From NCBI RefSeq assembly GCF_021568285.1, contig NZ_JAKGTQ010000002.1, positions 62,001-126,000 on the forward strand: a DNA stretch of 64,000 nt. Direction: 5' to 3'. This document shows positions 25,813 to 35,466 of this stretch, one piece after another (within the stretch, counting starts at the first letter, position 1; each line of letters begins with the position of its first letter). The notes beneath the pieces are model-generated. The model did no database searches and was not told where the DNA came from. It was given only the letters and a program-made list of their open reading frames with translations. Made by a program: the position numbers and the translations under genes. This DNA comes from Rheinheimera sp. UJ63 (GTDB taxonomy: Bacteria; Pseudomonadota; Gammaproteobacteria; Enterobacterales; Alteromonadaceae).

Positions 25813-27534
25813 TTATTTAAGCAACCCCGTAAATTGACTGACTAATTGGTCTAAATCTAACAGCTGCTTTTCACCCGTGCGGCGATTTTTGTATTCGGCC
25901 TGACGGTTATCGAGGTTACGCTCGCCAATCACAATGCTGTGAGGCACACCAATCAGTTCCATGTCGGCGAACATCACACCCGGGCGCTCTTTACGATCAT
26001 CAAAGAGTACGTCAATACCCGCAGCTTTAAGTTGTTGATATAACAGCTCAGTGGCTTCAGCTACACGCACTGACTTGTGCATATTCATTGGGATCAACAC
26101 CACTTGGAAGGGCGCTATTGCGTCAGGCCAAATAATACCGTATTCGTCGTGGTTCTGTTCAATCGCGGCGGCAACAATGCGTGATACACCCACACCATAA
26201 CAGCCCATGGTCATAATTTGGTGTTTACCTTCTTCATTCAATACACCGGCTTTGAGCGCTTGAGAGTATTTATCACCCAATTGGAAGATATGACCCACTT
26301 CAATACCACGCTTAATCACTAAGTGACCAAAACCACAAGGGCTGGGATCGCCTTCAACGATATTGCGAAGGTCGGCAACCTGGTAATCAGTGATGTCGCG
26401 ATCCCAATTGACGCCGGTTAAATGGTAGCCGTCTTTATTGGCACCCACAACAAAATCAGCAAGGTGTGCGGCGCTGCGGTCAACAATCACCGGGATGGTT
26501 AAACCCACAGGACCTACTGAGCCAGGTGCTGCGTTAACCAGTTGACGAATTTGCTGTTCGTTAGCAAATTGCAGGGGTACGGCAACTTGCGGTAATTTCT
26601 CCGCTTTAACTTCATTCAGCTCATGATCGCCGCGAACCACTAATGCAACTAGGGATGCCGGTGCATCATCTTTGGCAACGCCAACAACAAATAAGGTTTT
26701 CGCAATTTGCTGTTCGCTGATGTTTAATAACTCTGCTACGGCAGCAACAGTGCCGACATTTGGTGTGGCAACTTCTTGCATGCTTTGCGTTGCGGCTGGG
26801 CGTTCACCCGCCGGCGCTTTTGCTTCGGCCATTTCGATATTCGCGGCATAATCGCTGGTATCCGAGAAGGCAATGGCATCTTCGCCAGACGAGGCCAGCA
26901 CATGAAACTCGTGCGAGACACTACCGCCAATCGCGCCGGTGTCGGCAAGCACAGGCCGATAATCTAAGCCAAGACGATTAAAGATATTGCAGTAAGCGCG
27001 GTACATGGCATCGTAGGTTTGTTGTAATGAGTCTTGGCTTAAATGAAATGAATAAGCATCTTTCATTAAAAACTCACGCGCGCGCATCACACCAAAACGG
27101 GGCCGACGCTCATCGCGGAATTTGTTTTGAATTTGATATAAGCTCAGCGGCAGTTGTTTATAGCTGGTGATTTCGCGACGTACCAGATCAGTAATCACTT
27201 CTTCATGTGTAGGGCCTAATACGAAATCGCGCAGATGACGGTCTTGAAAACGCAATAACTCGGCGTCCATTTTCTCCCAGCGGCCTGATTCCTGCCACAG
27301 TTCAGCCGGTTGTACCATGGGCATCAGTACTTCAATGGCACCGGCATTGTTCATTTCTTCACGAACAATTTGCTCTACCTTACGCAACACTCTAACGCCA
27401 GTAGGTAAATAAGTGTATAAACCAGAAGATAAACGGCGGATCATACCGGCGCGAAGCATTAATTTGTGACTAATAACTTCGGCATCTGCTGGCGTTTCTT
27501 TCATCGTAGATAATAAATACTGACTGGTGCGCAT
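25813..27534 (-). CDS. proS: Prolyl-tRNA synthetase
   Basis: A 573-residue class II aminoacyl-tRNA synthetase of the bacterial type with an inserted editing (INS/YbaK-like) domain. Motif regions are visible: [22 protein letters not shown], the motif 2 segment [26 protein letters not shown] (catalytic Arg), and [16 protein letters not shown] in motif 3. The insert (about 235-390) contains the KTLFVVG and [20 protein letters not shown] segments that clear Ala-tRNA(Pro). It charges tRNA-Pro in the cytoplasm. It is monocistronic; the kelch gene upstream reads in the same direction 53 nt away. Confidence 0.97.
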   Translation of the reverse strand: MRTSQYLLSTMKETPADAEVISHKLMLRAGMIRRLSSGLYTYLPTGVRVLRKVEQIVREEMNNAGAIEVLMPMVQPAELWQESGRWEKMDAELLRFQDRHLRDFVLGPTHEEVITDLVRREITSYKQLPLSLYQIQNKFRDERRPRFGVMRAREFLMKDAYSFHLSQDSLQQTYDAMYRAYCNIFNRLGLDYRPVLADTGAIGGSVSHEFHVLASSGEDAIAFSDTSDYAANIEMAEAKAPAGERPAATQSMQEVATPNVGTVAAVAELLNISEQQIAKTLFVVGVAKDDAPASLVALVVRGDHELNEVKAEKLPQVAVPLQFANEQQIRQLVNAAPGSVGPVGLTIPVIVDRSAAHLADFVVGANKDGYHLTGVNWDRDITDYQVADLRNIVEGDPSPCGFGHLVIKRGIEVGHIFQLGDKYSQALKAGVLNEEGKHQIMTMGCYGVGVSRIVAAAIEQNHDEYGIIWPDAIAPFQVVLIPMNMHKSVRVAEATELLYQQLKAAGIDVLFDDRKERPGVMFADMELIGVPHSIVIGERNLDNRQAEYKNRRTGEKQLLDLDQLVSQFTGLLK

Positions 27535-27586
27535 GAGGCTCTCTGTAAAAAAGACTTAAAAAATTGCCCTCATTCTAACAACGGAT

Positions 27587-28642
27587 CTACTCGGGCAGAA
27601 GTTTAATCTGATGTTTAATGAGCTTATTTGTGACTTCTTGCTCTAAAAGCATGCCGCCAAGGCTGTATAAACCATCAGGTAACTCGATTAAACCTCTTAA
27701 ATCCATTATCGCCGTTGTATTTTCAGCAGCTAACCAACGTTGTTGTTTTGGGGAATATAACCAAACAGCAGCACTGGGGCTGGCAACTAGATTTTGATAA
27801 TCACGACCATTCAGTTGATAAGGCACATTACTACCGCCGATAAACACGGCCATTTCTTCGCCGTTGATCTTAACGGTGGCCGCGGCTAAACGGTAGCGAG
27901 CATCGCCAGTGGGGTGGGGAATGCTTTGCCAAGCGATGCTATTGGCATTGTTACCCAGCTTTCCAGCCCAACATTCAGCCACCGGTTGTTGCTGTGGGCT
28001 GCTTTGATGATAGTCCAAGGTTACGCCATCACAGACAATCAATTGATCTGCGGCAACAGCAGCAGCTAAACCAAAGGCGGGTTTACCCGGAAATGGCGTA
28101 GCTTGCGACCAGCGCTGGGTGTAATTATCAAATAACTGCACCACATTAACGGCACCGTATTCACTAAAACCACTGATGAGATAAATGTAACGATTTTGAT
28201 AAGCCACGGCGGCCGCATGATCGACCGGTACCGGCATATCATTTAAACGCGTATAGCGACGGGTGATGGGATCGAGCCGATAGCTATCTGCTGCTGTCGT
28301 GGTTTTACCATCGCTTTGTACAAAAGCGCCGCCCAGAATGAAAAAATTATTGTTTAAGGCCACGGCACTGGCCCCAATGCGGCCTTGAAGCCGTTGTTGA
28401 TTGGGTAAGATAGGTAGGGTTGTCCAGTTATATTCGCCAAGCGTATGTAACCACACTTTATCATGGATCTGTGCGCTGGTTTTTGCTGGGCCTATGCCGC
28501 TTGCAGAAAGCAGATAGGTTTTACCTCGAACTGTGGTGGCTGCTACGGCATTGTTACTGACAGGCTCAGGCAGCTCGGGCAGGGCGAAGCAAATAAAACT
28601 GGTGGCCAATAAGCTAAGGTAGCTGCATGATTTCAGTAACAT
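27587..28642 (-). CDS. Exported kelch-type beta-propeller protein
   Basis: A 351-residue protein with a signal peptide (MLLKSCSYLSLLATSFICFA). The mature part consists of kelch repeats, seen as repeated Gly-Gly/Gly and Tyr-Trp spacing: RIGASAVALNNNFFILGG, DHAAAVAYQNRYIYLISGF, FGLAAAVAADQLIVCDG and YRLAAATVKINGEEMAVFIGG. This predicts a six-bladed propeller. Periplasmic relatives include sialic-acid epimerases (NanM), but no other sialate gene is present, so the substrate is unknown. Its start overlaps the end of trmO by 29 nt, so it is likely cotranscribed with it. Confidence 0.82.
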   Translation of the reverse strand: MLLKSCSYLSLLATSFICFALPELPEPVSNNAVAATTVRGKTYLLSASGIGPAKTSAQIHDKVWLHTLGEYNWTTLPILPNQQRLQGRIGASAVALNNNFFILGGAFVQSDGKTTTAADSYRLDPITRRYTRLNDMPVPVDHAAAVAYQNRYIYLISGFSEYGAVNVVQLFDNYTQRWSQATPFPGKPAFGLAAAVAADQLIVCDGVTLDYHQSSPQQQPVAECWAGKLGNNANSIAWQSIPHPTGDARYRLAAATVKINGEEMAVFIGGSNVPYQLNGRDYQNLVASPSAAVWLYSPKQQRWLAAENTTAIMDLRGLIELPDGLYSLGGMLLEQEVTNKLIKHQIKLLPE

Positions 28643-29321
28643 GGTTGTGTTCTCCGTCGACGGTCCATTTAATATTAAATTCGTATAGGGTCATGCCATA
28701 ATGTTGAATGTCAGCCCGTTGTTTTTTATAGGGTGGCCGTGGATCCTGTTTTAAAACCTTTTCAATAAAAGTACGTAAATGCGGATAGTGTTTTTGTTGC
28801 TGGCAAAATTGTTCAGCATTTTCTGACATCGATACGGTCATCATGGTCTCTGGTGCGGCATCGGCAAAGCCACCATTTGCAGCAGGTAGCGCATCAGAAT
28901 AGGGCAAATAAGGTTTAATGTCCAAAATCGGCGTGCCATCTAACAAATCTAAGCCGCTGATCAAAATCTGTAATTTGCCATTTTTTCGAGTGACCCCATC
29001 TAGTTTTACGACCGATAAGCCAATTGGATTAGGTCGGAAGGTGGCGCGTGTAGCAAATACGCCTTTTCGGGTGTTGCCACCTAACCGAGGGGGGCGGACT
29101 AACGGCGACCAACCCTTGTCTGCCGTTTCATGAAAAACAAAGACTAACCAGAGGTGACTAAAGGCTTCAATACCTCGCACGATCCCTTCATCGGCATAGT
29201 CAGCTTCTAATTCGATACTGCCACAGGCTTCTGCGATTAAACCTGGCTGCCGTGGGATGGCAAACTTTTGTTTATAGGGTGATTTAATATAGCCGATGCT
29301 ATTAAATTGATACTGAGCCAT
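28614..29321 (-). CDS. trmO: tRNA (t6A37) N6-methyltransferase, TrmO/TsaA family
   Basis: The start is set at 29321 (MAQYQFNSIGYIKSPY), since the family begins with this motif; the 12-residue upstream extension has no good ribosome-binding site. The 235-residue protein has the TrmO beta-barrel with KFAIPRQPGL, FSHLWLVFVFH, VRPPRLGGNTRKGVFATRAT and RPNPIGLSVVKLDG, the SAM- and tRNA-binding segments. It methylates t6A at position 37 of certain threonine tRNAs. The 3' end overlaps the kelch gene start by 29 nt. Confidence 0.94.
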   Translation of the reverse strand: MAQYQFNSIGYIKSPYKQKFAIPRQPGLIAEACGSIELEADYADEGIVRGIEAFSHLWLVFVFHETADKGWSPLVRPPRLGGNTRKGVFATRATFRPNPIGLSVVKLDGVTRKNGKLQILISGLDLLDGTPILDIKPYLPYSDALPAANGGFADAAPETMMTVSMSENAEQFCQQQKHYPHLRTFIEKVLKQDPRPPYKKQRADIQHYGMTLYEFNIKWTVDGEHNHVTEIMQLP

Positions 29322-29492
29322 CTTCAGAAATATCTTGGTTAATAAGCAGAAAAACAATCAGCTATTATGCAAGCCCCCCGTTAAAACAACAAGTAAACTT
29401 GCCCTTTACTATCAGAAGTCTAAATGGCTTTGACGCTAGACGTTTAAGTTGTCACAATACATAGGTCTTTTTATTATTGAATTAGTGTCATT

Positions 29493-30326
29493 ATGGAACA
29501 GCGTATTTTATTAACTGAGTGTCCCGATTCAAAAGGGCTGATCGCGCAGATCACCAATATTTGTTACAAGCACCAACTGAATATTATTCGTAATACTGAA
29601 TTTGTTGATCCGGTAACCGGTCAATTTTTTATGCGTACCGAATTAGACGGCATTTTTAACGAGCAAACCTTATTACAAGATTTGGATCGGGCTTTACCGC
29701 CAGGCAGTAGCCGCAGTTTGTTGTGCCGGCAGGCGAAAAAAGTTGTCGTGTTGGTCACAAAAGAAGCGCATTGTTTGGGTGATATTTTGATGAAGGTGTA
29801 TGATGGCTCACTATCATTAAATATCGCGGCGGTTGTTGGTAATCATCCTGAATTAGCCGCATTGGCGCAGCGTTTTGATTTACCGTATCATTTTATTAGC
29901 CATCAAGGGCGAAGCCGAGCTGAGCACGAAGCCGCGTTGTTACAGGTGATCACACCTTATCAGCCTGACTATCTTATTCTCGCCAAGTTTATGCGGATTT
30001 TAACGCCCAATTTTGTCGCGCATTATCCGAATCGTATCGTGAATATCCATCATAGTTTTTTACCGGCTTTTATTGGCGCTAAGCCCTATCAACAAGCCTT
30101 TGAGCGTGGGGTGAAAATCATCGGAGCAACCGCGCATTTTGTTAATGAGCAGCTCGATGAAGGGCCAATTATTCAGCAAAAAGTGGCCGCGGTAGATCAC
30201 AGCTACAGCGCACTGGATATGGAAAAAGCCGGCCGTGATGTGGAAAAGGCGGCATTAAGTGAGGCGCTACAATTTATTACAGAGGATAGGGTGTTTGTAC
30301 ACGGTAATAAAACCGTGATTTTATAG
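29493..30326 (+). CDS. purU: Formyltetrahydrofolate deformylase
   Basis: A 277-residue enzyme with an N-terminal ACT domain (ILLTECPDSKGLIAQITNICYKH) and a C-terminal formyltransferase-like domain. The catalytic region is seen as NIHHSFLPAFIGAKPYQQAFERGVKIIGATAHF with the conserved His, and a following DEGPIIQQ. It hydrolyses 10-formyl-THF to formate and THF, which supplies formate for purine synthesis and balances the folate pool. It is monocistronic, convergent with the carbonic anhydrase gene 26 nt away. Confidence 0.95.
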   Translation: MEQRILLTECPDSKGLIAQITNICYKHQLNIIRNTEFVDPVTGQFFMRTELDGIFNEQTLLQDLDRALPPGSSRSLLCRQAKKVVVLVTKEAHCLGDILMKVYDGSLSLNIAAVVGNHPELAALAQRFDLPYHFISHQGRSRAEHEAALLQVITPYQPDYLILAKFMRILTPNFVAHYPNRIVNIHHSFLPAFIGAKPYQQAFERGVKIIGATAHFVNEQLDEGPIIQQKVAAVDHSYSALDMEKAGRDVEKAALSEALQFITEDRVFVHGNKTVIL

Positions 30327-30352
30327 GGCGCATGTCTGCGCCCGCACGGTGT

Positions 30353-31009
30353 TTAGTCTGCTAAACTGGGATCGTCATGTAAATCGAGCGCATAGATCTC
30401 ATCAATTTGATCAATACTTGAGTGACTGACTCGTAAGTCTTTCACTCGACCGTTACGCAAACTATATACCCAACCATGCACGGTTAAAGCCTGATCGCGC
30501 TCCCATGCCTCTTGTACAAAGGTGGTGTGGCACAGGTTACGCACCTGCTCCATCACATTAAGCTCAATCAGTCGATTGACACGCTGGTCTTCGTCCTCGA
30601 TTAAATCTAGTTCGTCACGATGCATGGCATAAACATCTTTAACATTACGCAGCCAGTTATCGACGAAGCCAACACGCTGTTTCATCATGGCTGCCCGCAC
30701 ACCGCCACAGCCGTAATGGCCCACCACTAAAATATGTTTTACTTTTAATACTTCGATAGCGTATTGCAACACAGAAAGGCAATTCATATCTGAATGCACC
30801 ACTAAGTTGGCAACATTGCGGTGTACAAACAATTCACCAGGCATCAAACCGACAATTTCATTCGCCGGCACACGACTATCCGAGCAACCAATCCACAAGT
30901 ATTCAGGGGCTTGTTGCTCTGATAACTGTTTAAAAAAGCCGGGTTGCTCGCGTTCAATCCGATCCGCCCATTGTCGATTGTTGATAAATAATTCTTTGAA
31001 ATTTGGCAT
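30353..31009 (-). CDS. can: Beta-class carbonic anhydrase
   Basis: The start is at 31009 (MPNFKELFINNRQW), which aligns with E. coli Can; the frame stays open 35 residues upstream but without family similarity. In this numbering the zinc site falls exactly on the E. coli positions: Cys42, Asp44 (IGCSDSR), His98 and Cys101 (GHYGCGG). The 218-residue enzyme interconverts CO2 and bicarbonate in the cytoplasm. It is divergent from the H-NS-like gene across an AT-rich region. Confidence 0.95.
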   Translation of the reverse strand: MPNFKELFINNRQWADRIEREQPGFFKQLSEQQAPEYLWIGCSDSRVPANEIVGLMPGELFVHRNVANLVVHSDMNCLSVLQYAIEVLKVKHILVVGHYGCGGVRAAMMKQRVGFVDNWLRNVKDVYAMHRDELDLIEDEDQRVNRLIELNVMEQVRNLCHTTFVQEAWERDQALTVHGWVYSLRNGRVKDLRVSHSSIDQIDEIYALDLHDDPSLAD

Positions 31010-31359
31010 TAAACAATCCAACTGAAGGCGTGATGCGCCACAATAACGATTTTTTTGCTGCTGACAAGCCCGACCAGCAGGCAATACGAGTGAGAACGCT
31101 GTGATCCTACCCAACTATTAGGGGCGTTGTCACGGAAATTAAAAAGGGTATTTAAGCGTTAAAGTAACAAAATGATAAGATTAATAGTTAAAACTTTTAT
31201 GCTATTACATTATTTAGCTGGTTTTATTTATTCAAGATGACTTTTATTAACGCCAGCTGAATAATAATTTGGATTAATTTATTGAATAAGCAAGAATTAC
31301 TTTAATTATTTTAATTTATTCGATATTCTAGAGCAGTAATATTACTTGGGAGTATTAAA

Positions 31360-31887
31360 ATGTCGTTATTGCTTGATAAGCGTGAATTAAAGAAAGCCGC
31401 AAAAGAATTAACGCTGGCTAAATTAAATGATGTGTTAGACACATTAAATTCAGTATTGGTTGAACGCCAATCTGAAATTGACGCCATCAGTGAAATCGAA
31501 CGTTTTGCCCGCGAAAAAGGATTTACGTTGGAACAGCTTGGCTATAAGCAAGTACAAGATGTGATGCCAGAAGAGAGCGTCAGTGTAGCCAAAGAATCAA
31601 AACGTCCGGTTAAACCAAAGTTTAAAACCTTAAACAAAGCCAGCCAGTATTTCTATGTTGAAGACGGCCAATTACAATTACTTCGTACTCATACTATGAA
31701 AAAAGGGTTACAAGCACGGGGTATTGAAGTTGTGCCGGTCAATAAAGTCGACAAAAAGTTCGCTAAAGATATTGAACGGTTATTAGATGAAGCCACAGAG
31801 CAAGCTACCGCCAACTTTAATAGTAAAGTGGTCGTGTGGAATGCTTGGGCTGCTGAAAACGGTGCTGAGATATTAGAGCCACGTTAA
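31360..31887 (+). CDS. H-NS-like nucleoid protein with an atypical C-terminus
   Basis: A 175-residue charged protein. Residues 8-60 form an H-NS-like oligomerisation segment (KELTLAKLNDVLDTLNSVLVERQ ... REKGFTLEQL). A basic linker (KRPVKPKFKT) follows. The place of the usual H-NS DNA-binding motif (TWxGxGRxPxW) is taken by QYFYVEDGQLQLLRTHTMKK, and the protein continues some 60 residues further than H-NS, ending in a Trp-containing stretch (VVVWNAWAAENG). The upstream region is markedly AT-rich, as expected for autoregulated H-NS-type genes. It may be a divergent xenogeneic silencer or modulator; this is inference. Confidence 0.6.
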   Translation: MSLLLDKRELKKAAKELTLAKLNDVLDTLNSVLVERQSEIDAISEIERFAREKGFTLEQLGYKQVQDVMPEESVSVAKESKRPVKPKFKTLNKASQYFYVEDGQLQLLRTHTMKKGLQARGIEVVPVNKVDKKFAKDIERLLDEATEQATANFNSKVVVWNAWAAENGAEILEPR

Positions 31888-31900
31888 TACGGCAACGATA

Positions 31901-31939
31901 AGACATAAAAAAACCGGCATTGCCGGTTTTTTTATGTCT
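31901..31939. terminator. Bidirectional terminator, perfect 19-bp hairpin
   Basis: Perfect 19-nt arms (AGACATAAAAAAACCGGCA and its complement) around a single T. The A/T runs on both sides of a GC core serve as T tracts in both directions. It lies between the H-NS-like gene and the convergent yciK gene. Confidence 0.92.
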
Positions 31940-31941
31940 GT

Positions 31942-32694
31942 TTATTTAATCTGTGCATCTAACGATTGGCCATTAATACCAATACTATCGTCAGACATTA
32001 AAAACAAATACAACCACATCAAATCTTCTGGTGTTTTTAACGTTGCCGCATCTTCACCTGGGTAGGCACGCGCGCGCATACTGGTACGGGTGGCACCGGG
32101 GTTAATACAATTACAGCGTACCGTGGTGTCTTCATACTCGCTGGCAATAATTTGCATTAAACCTTCAGTAGCAAACTTTGATACCGCGTATGGCCCCCAA
32201 AACGCTCGACCTTGCCGACCCACGCCAGAAGAGGTAAACACGACAGACGCTTGCTGACTTAACTTTAAAACAGGCATTAACGCCTGTGTCATCAGCATGG
32301 CGCCTGTGACATTGACTTGCATAATGTCTTGCCAGCTGGCTAAATTAATATGCTCGAACGGCGACAACACGCCTAAAATTCCTGCATTGTGTAATACGCC
32401 ATCGAGCTTACCGAACTCGGCTTTAATGGTAGCCGCCATGTCGTGATAATTTTTTGCGGTCGCGCCTTTTAAATCTAACGGGATGATGGCTGGCTCAGGA
32501 TATCCCGCATTCACAATTTCATCGTATACCGCGGTTAATTTATGGGTGGTTTTACCTAATAAAATAACCGTCGCCCCAAAACGGGCATAGGTTAAAGCGG
32601 CGGTTTTGCCAATGCCATCACCGGCGCCAGTAACTAAAATAACTTTATTAAGCAGTGCGCCGGCGGGCGCAGAGTAGTGTTGTGGTGCTTGCAT
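31942..32694 (-). CDS. yciK: SDR family oxidoreductase YciK
   Basis: A 250-residue short-chain dehydrogenase. The nucleotide site TGAGDGIGKT, the NAG motif (LHNAGILG), the catalytic Ser (TSSGVG) and YxxxK (YAVSKFA) are all present. The C-terminal LMWLYLFLMSDDSIGINGQSLDAQ matches YciK rather than other SDRs. The substrate is not established. It is monocistronic with the shared bidirectional terminator. The gene is read divergently from the VolA-like lipase gene, 234 nt away. Confidence 0.9.
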   Translation of the reverse strand: MQAPQHYSAPAGALLNKVILVTGAGDGIGKTAALTYARFGATVILLGKTTHKLTAVYDEIVNAGYPEPAIIPLDLKGATAKNYHDMAATIKAEFGKLDGVLHNAGILGVLSPFEHINLASWQDIMQVNVTGAMLMTQALMPVLKLSQQASVVFTSSGVGRQGRAFWGPYAVSKFATEGLMQIIASEYEDTTVRCNCINPGATRTSMRARAYPGEDAATLKTPEDLMWLYLFLMSDDSIGINGQSLDAQIK

Positions 32695-32928
32695 TAACGG
32701 AGCCCCTGACTGAAAAAAACGGCAACAGGATACTTGGAAAAACCCGCTTTTGCACTCTTCTTAATGAAACTTCAGGTTATCTGTCTTTTTGCTCTAGCGA
32801 TTTGCTAAAGTTTGAGTTAACTTTAACTGGTCGTAGCTGTTCGTTAGGGCAGTCACTCTAATTCAAAATAAGTGAAGCAAACTTATGCTTTGCAATAAAA
32901 AATACCAGTGATGGACAGGGGAGATAAA

Positions 32929-35367
32929 ATGAAGAGATTGGCAATAAGCATTGCAGTAATCACCGCTTTAGGTTTAGCTGGCTGTGGTGATTCAATAGAA
33001 GATATCAAACAAGATGTGGCGGTTGAAGGCACGGTAACACCGAGTGCACGGGTTATATTTGACCCCGCTAACAGTATAATTTCCGTTCCGAATGATTTAT
33101 TGTTTCAATTTCCTTCGGAAAACTTATTTGGAGATAAGTTATACAGTGATGGAACACTGTATATGCCACGAGAGAGAGACAGCTTGGGACTGCCAAGAAA
33201 TAATGCTGATGTTGATTACTCTTTCCCAGAAACTGCCCTTGGCGCCTTAGATGGATGGTCTACGCAAAATCCGTTTACCATTGCCTTAAGCTTTCCTGCT
33301 GGTGTGACGTTAAATAGGGACTCGGCGGCAGCACCTGGCTCTGTACGTATTTTTAAAGCCGTAATGGGCGATCCTGCTTCTCCTGAGACCGATTGTCGTG
33401 CCGTACCACGTGGTGCCGCCTGTAAAATTGTTGCTGAATTACAATACGGCGTTGATTTTGTTTCTGCCGGCAGTGGTAACAGTGTGGCTGTAGTACCATT
33501 AAAACCGCTTGAGTCTGCCACGACTTACCTTTTGGCGTTAACTAACGGTTTAAAAGACAGCACTGGTGCAGCAATTAAACCTTCAACCACTTACGAGTTA
33601 GTGAAACAAGACCTGAGCACTTTACCATTGGCCACGGATTCTCAGCGTGCCTTACAAGGTGTGATTAACAGCTTTGAAAACGTGATGGTGCGCGATCAAG
33701 GCTTACCTAAAACCAGTATTATTTATTCCGCGGCCATTACCACGCAATCTACGGGTGCGGTATTAGCTAACTTAAAGCAACTGATGGGCTCGCCAACACC
33801 AACAGGTTATGCGCCTTCCGGTTTGGCTATGCAAAACACCGGTTTGACGGTATCGCAACTTAACCCTGCTTTCGCCAGCCAGCCAGTTTTTACTATCACC
33901 CGTTTGTATCAAGGTAGCTTAACGCTGCCGTACTTTTTAGGTAAACCTTCTGAAGCAAACATGACCGCGCCGTTAAACACGCGATGGACTGCACGTTGTG
34001 ACAGTGGTGCTATTATTGCAGCCTTACCTGCTAGTATGAAACCCGCCACGCCTGTCTCCGAAAATGATGGTTTTTGTCAGGCGGTGACTTCAGGTGCGCT
34101 ACGCGATCTGGGTGTGGATAGTGCTCGTCATTTAACTAAGTTTAACGTGATCCCTGCTATCCGCAGTTATGAAACCGTTGGTGTGCAGATGACCGTGCCT
34201 GATGGTAATGTTATTCCAATGCCTGAAGCCGGTTGGCCAGTGGTGATTTTGCAGCATGGTATTACTTCTAAAAAAGAAGATATGCTCGCTGTTACAGGAG
34301 CCTTAGCTTCGCAAGGTTTTGCCACTATTGCCATTGATCACCCGTTGCATGGCAGCCGTGGTTTTACCCAAGCAACTGAGACCGGCAACTTAACGTTTAA
34401 TGCCTCCACTAACTCTGCAACTGATTATATGAATCTGAGCAATTTGTTGGTGACACGGGATAATTTACGTCAAAGTATTGCGGATATGTTGGCGCTGCGT
34501 TTTGCTTTAAATAACCTTACCGGTGTGACCATTGATAAAAGCCGCATACAGTTTTTAGGGCATTCGTTAGGGGGCATTACAGGTGCGAGCATGGTGGCTT
34601 TAGCTAATAGCACCACTGGTAATGCGGCGTTAGATGCTGCATTTAAAGTTGAAAGCTCGGTATTAGCAATGCCAGGTGGTGGTATTGCCAACTTCTTATT
34701 AGACTCGCCACAATTTGGCCCACTGATTAAAGCCAGTGTGATGTTAGGTGCGGGAGAACCACTATCTAGTGGGTTTATTTCTTACGTGGCAACTAACACC
34801 GATTGTGGTGCGCCGACCGCACAAACTGCCGCTACTTGGCCCACTTGTGCTGCACCAGTGGTTAATCAGTATCTTGCCAGCTTAAGTCAAACAGGTAACA
34901 CGGCACAGCAAGCACTTATCACATCCACCTTTAGTCAGTTTGCTTTTGCTGCGCAAACCGTAACGGATAGTGGCGATCCAAACAACTATGCTAAAGCCTT
35001 AGTTAGCAGCGGCACACCCACTTTTATGATTGAAGTGGTGGGTAATGGTGCGGATAGATTGCCAGACCAAGTTGTTCCGAATGGCTTCTTTAATCCATTA
35101 ACGGCGTTAGCAAATGGCCGTATGGCATTAGCCGGTACAGAACCACTGGCACGTTTATTAAGTGCAGGCTCAGTGCCAGCTCAAGCGCCAGGTGTCGCGT
35201 TAACAGGCAATGCCATTACCCGTTTTAACGCGGGTGCACACAGCTCAATTTTAAGCCCTGCGAGCAGTGCAGCCGCTACCGGTGAAATGCAATATCAAGC
35301 TGTAACGTTCTTTTTAAGTCGTGGTACACAGATTGGTATTCAAGATACTTCGGTGATTGCAAACTAA
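32929..35367 (+). CDS. VolA/Pla-1 family lipase or lysophospholipase, surface lipoprotein
   Basis: The start is at 32929 (MKRLAISIAVITALGLAGC), after GGGGAG; the ATG seven codons upstream is less likely. The 812-residue protein has a lipobox (LAGC) and resembles the VolA/Pla-1/cef lipases of Vibrio and relatives. The alpha/beta-hydrolase motifs are an oxyanion HG (ILQHGITSKKEDM) and the nucleophile Ser near 546 in LGHSLGG. The N-terminal half (about 40-400) is an Ig-like substrate-handling region. VolA releases fatty acids from host or environmental lysophosphatidylcholine at the cell surface (family knowledge). It stands alone, with a terminator. Confidence 0.87.
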   Translation: MKRLAISIAVITALGLAGCGDSIEDIKQDVAVEGTVTPSARVIFDPANSIISVPNDLLFQFPSENLFGDKLYSDGTLYMPRERDSLGLPRNNADVDYSFPETALGALDGWSTQNPFTIALSFPAGVTLNRDSAAAPGSVRIFKAVMGDPASPETDCRAVPRGAACKIVAELQYGVDFVSAGSGNSVAVVPLKPLESATTYLLALTNGLKDSTGAAIKPSTTYELVKQDLSTLPLATDSQRALQGVINSFENVMVRDQGLPKTSIIYSAAITTQSTGAVLANLKQLMGSPTPTGYAPSGLAMQNTGLTVSQLNPAFASQPVFTITRLYQGSLTLPYFLGKPSEANMTAPLNTRWTARCDSGAIIAALPASMKPATPVSENDGFCQAVTSGALRDLGVDSARHLTKFNVIPAIRSYETVGVQMTVPDGNVIPMPEAGWPVVILQHGITSKKEDMLAVTGALASQGFATIAIDHPLHGSRGFTQATETGNLTFNASTNSATDYMNLSNLLVTRDNLRQSIADMLALRFALNNLTGVTIDKSRIQFLGHSLGGITGASMVALANSTTGNAALDAAFKVESSVLAMPGGGIANFLLDSPQFGPLIKASVMLGAGEPLSSGFISYVATNTDCGAPTAQTAATWPTCAAPVVNQYLASLSQTGNTAQQALITSTFSQFAFAAQTVTDSGDPNNYAKALVSSGTPTFMIEVVGNGADRLPDQVVPNGFFNPLTALANGRMALAGTEPLARLLSAGSVPAQAPGVALTGNAITRFNAGAHSSILSPASSAAATGEMQYQAVTFFLSRGTQIGIQDTSVIAN

Positions 35368-35388
35368 GCTTCGCTTAGCGTTTAACTA

Positions 35389-35421
35389 CAGCCCGGTTGC
35401 ACTTGCACCGGGCTGTTGCTT
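35389..35421 (+). terminator. Terminator after the lipase gene
   Basis: Perfect 9-bp arms CAGCCCGGT / ACCGGGCTG, loop TGCACTTGC, then TTGCTTTTAG. It lies 21 nt after the stop. Confidence 0.75.
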
Positions 35422-35466
35422 TTAGGGTATGATGCACCTTTATTATTCATTGTAAGGAGACAGGCT

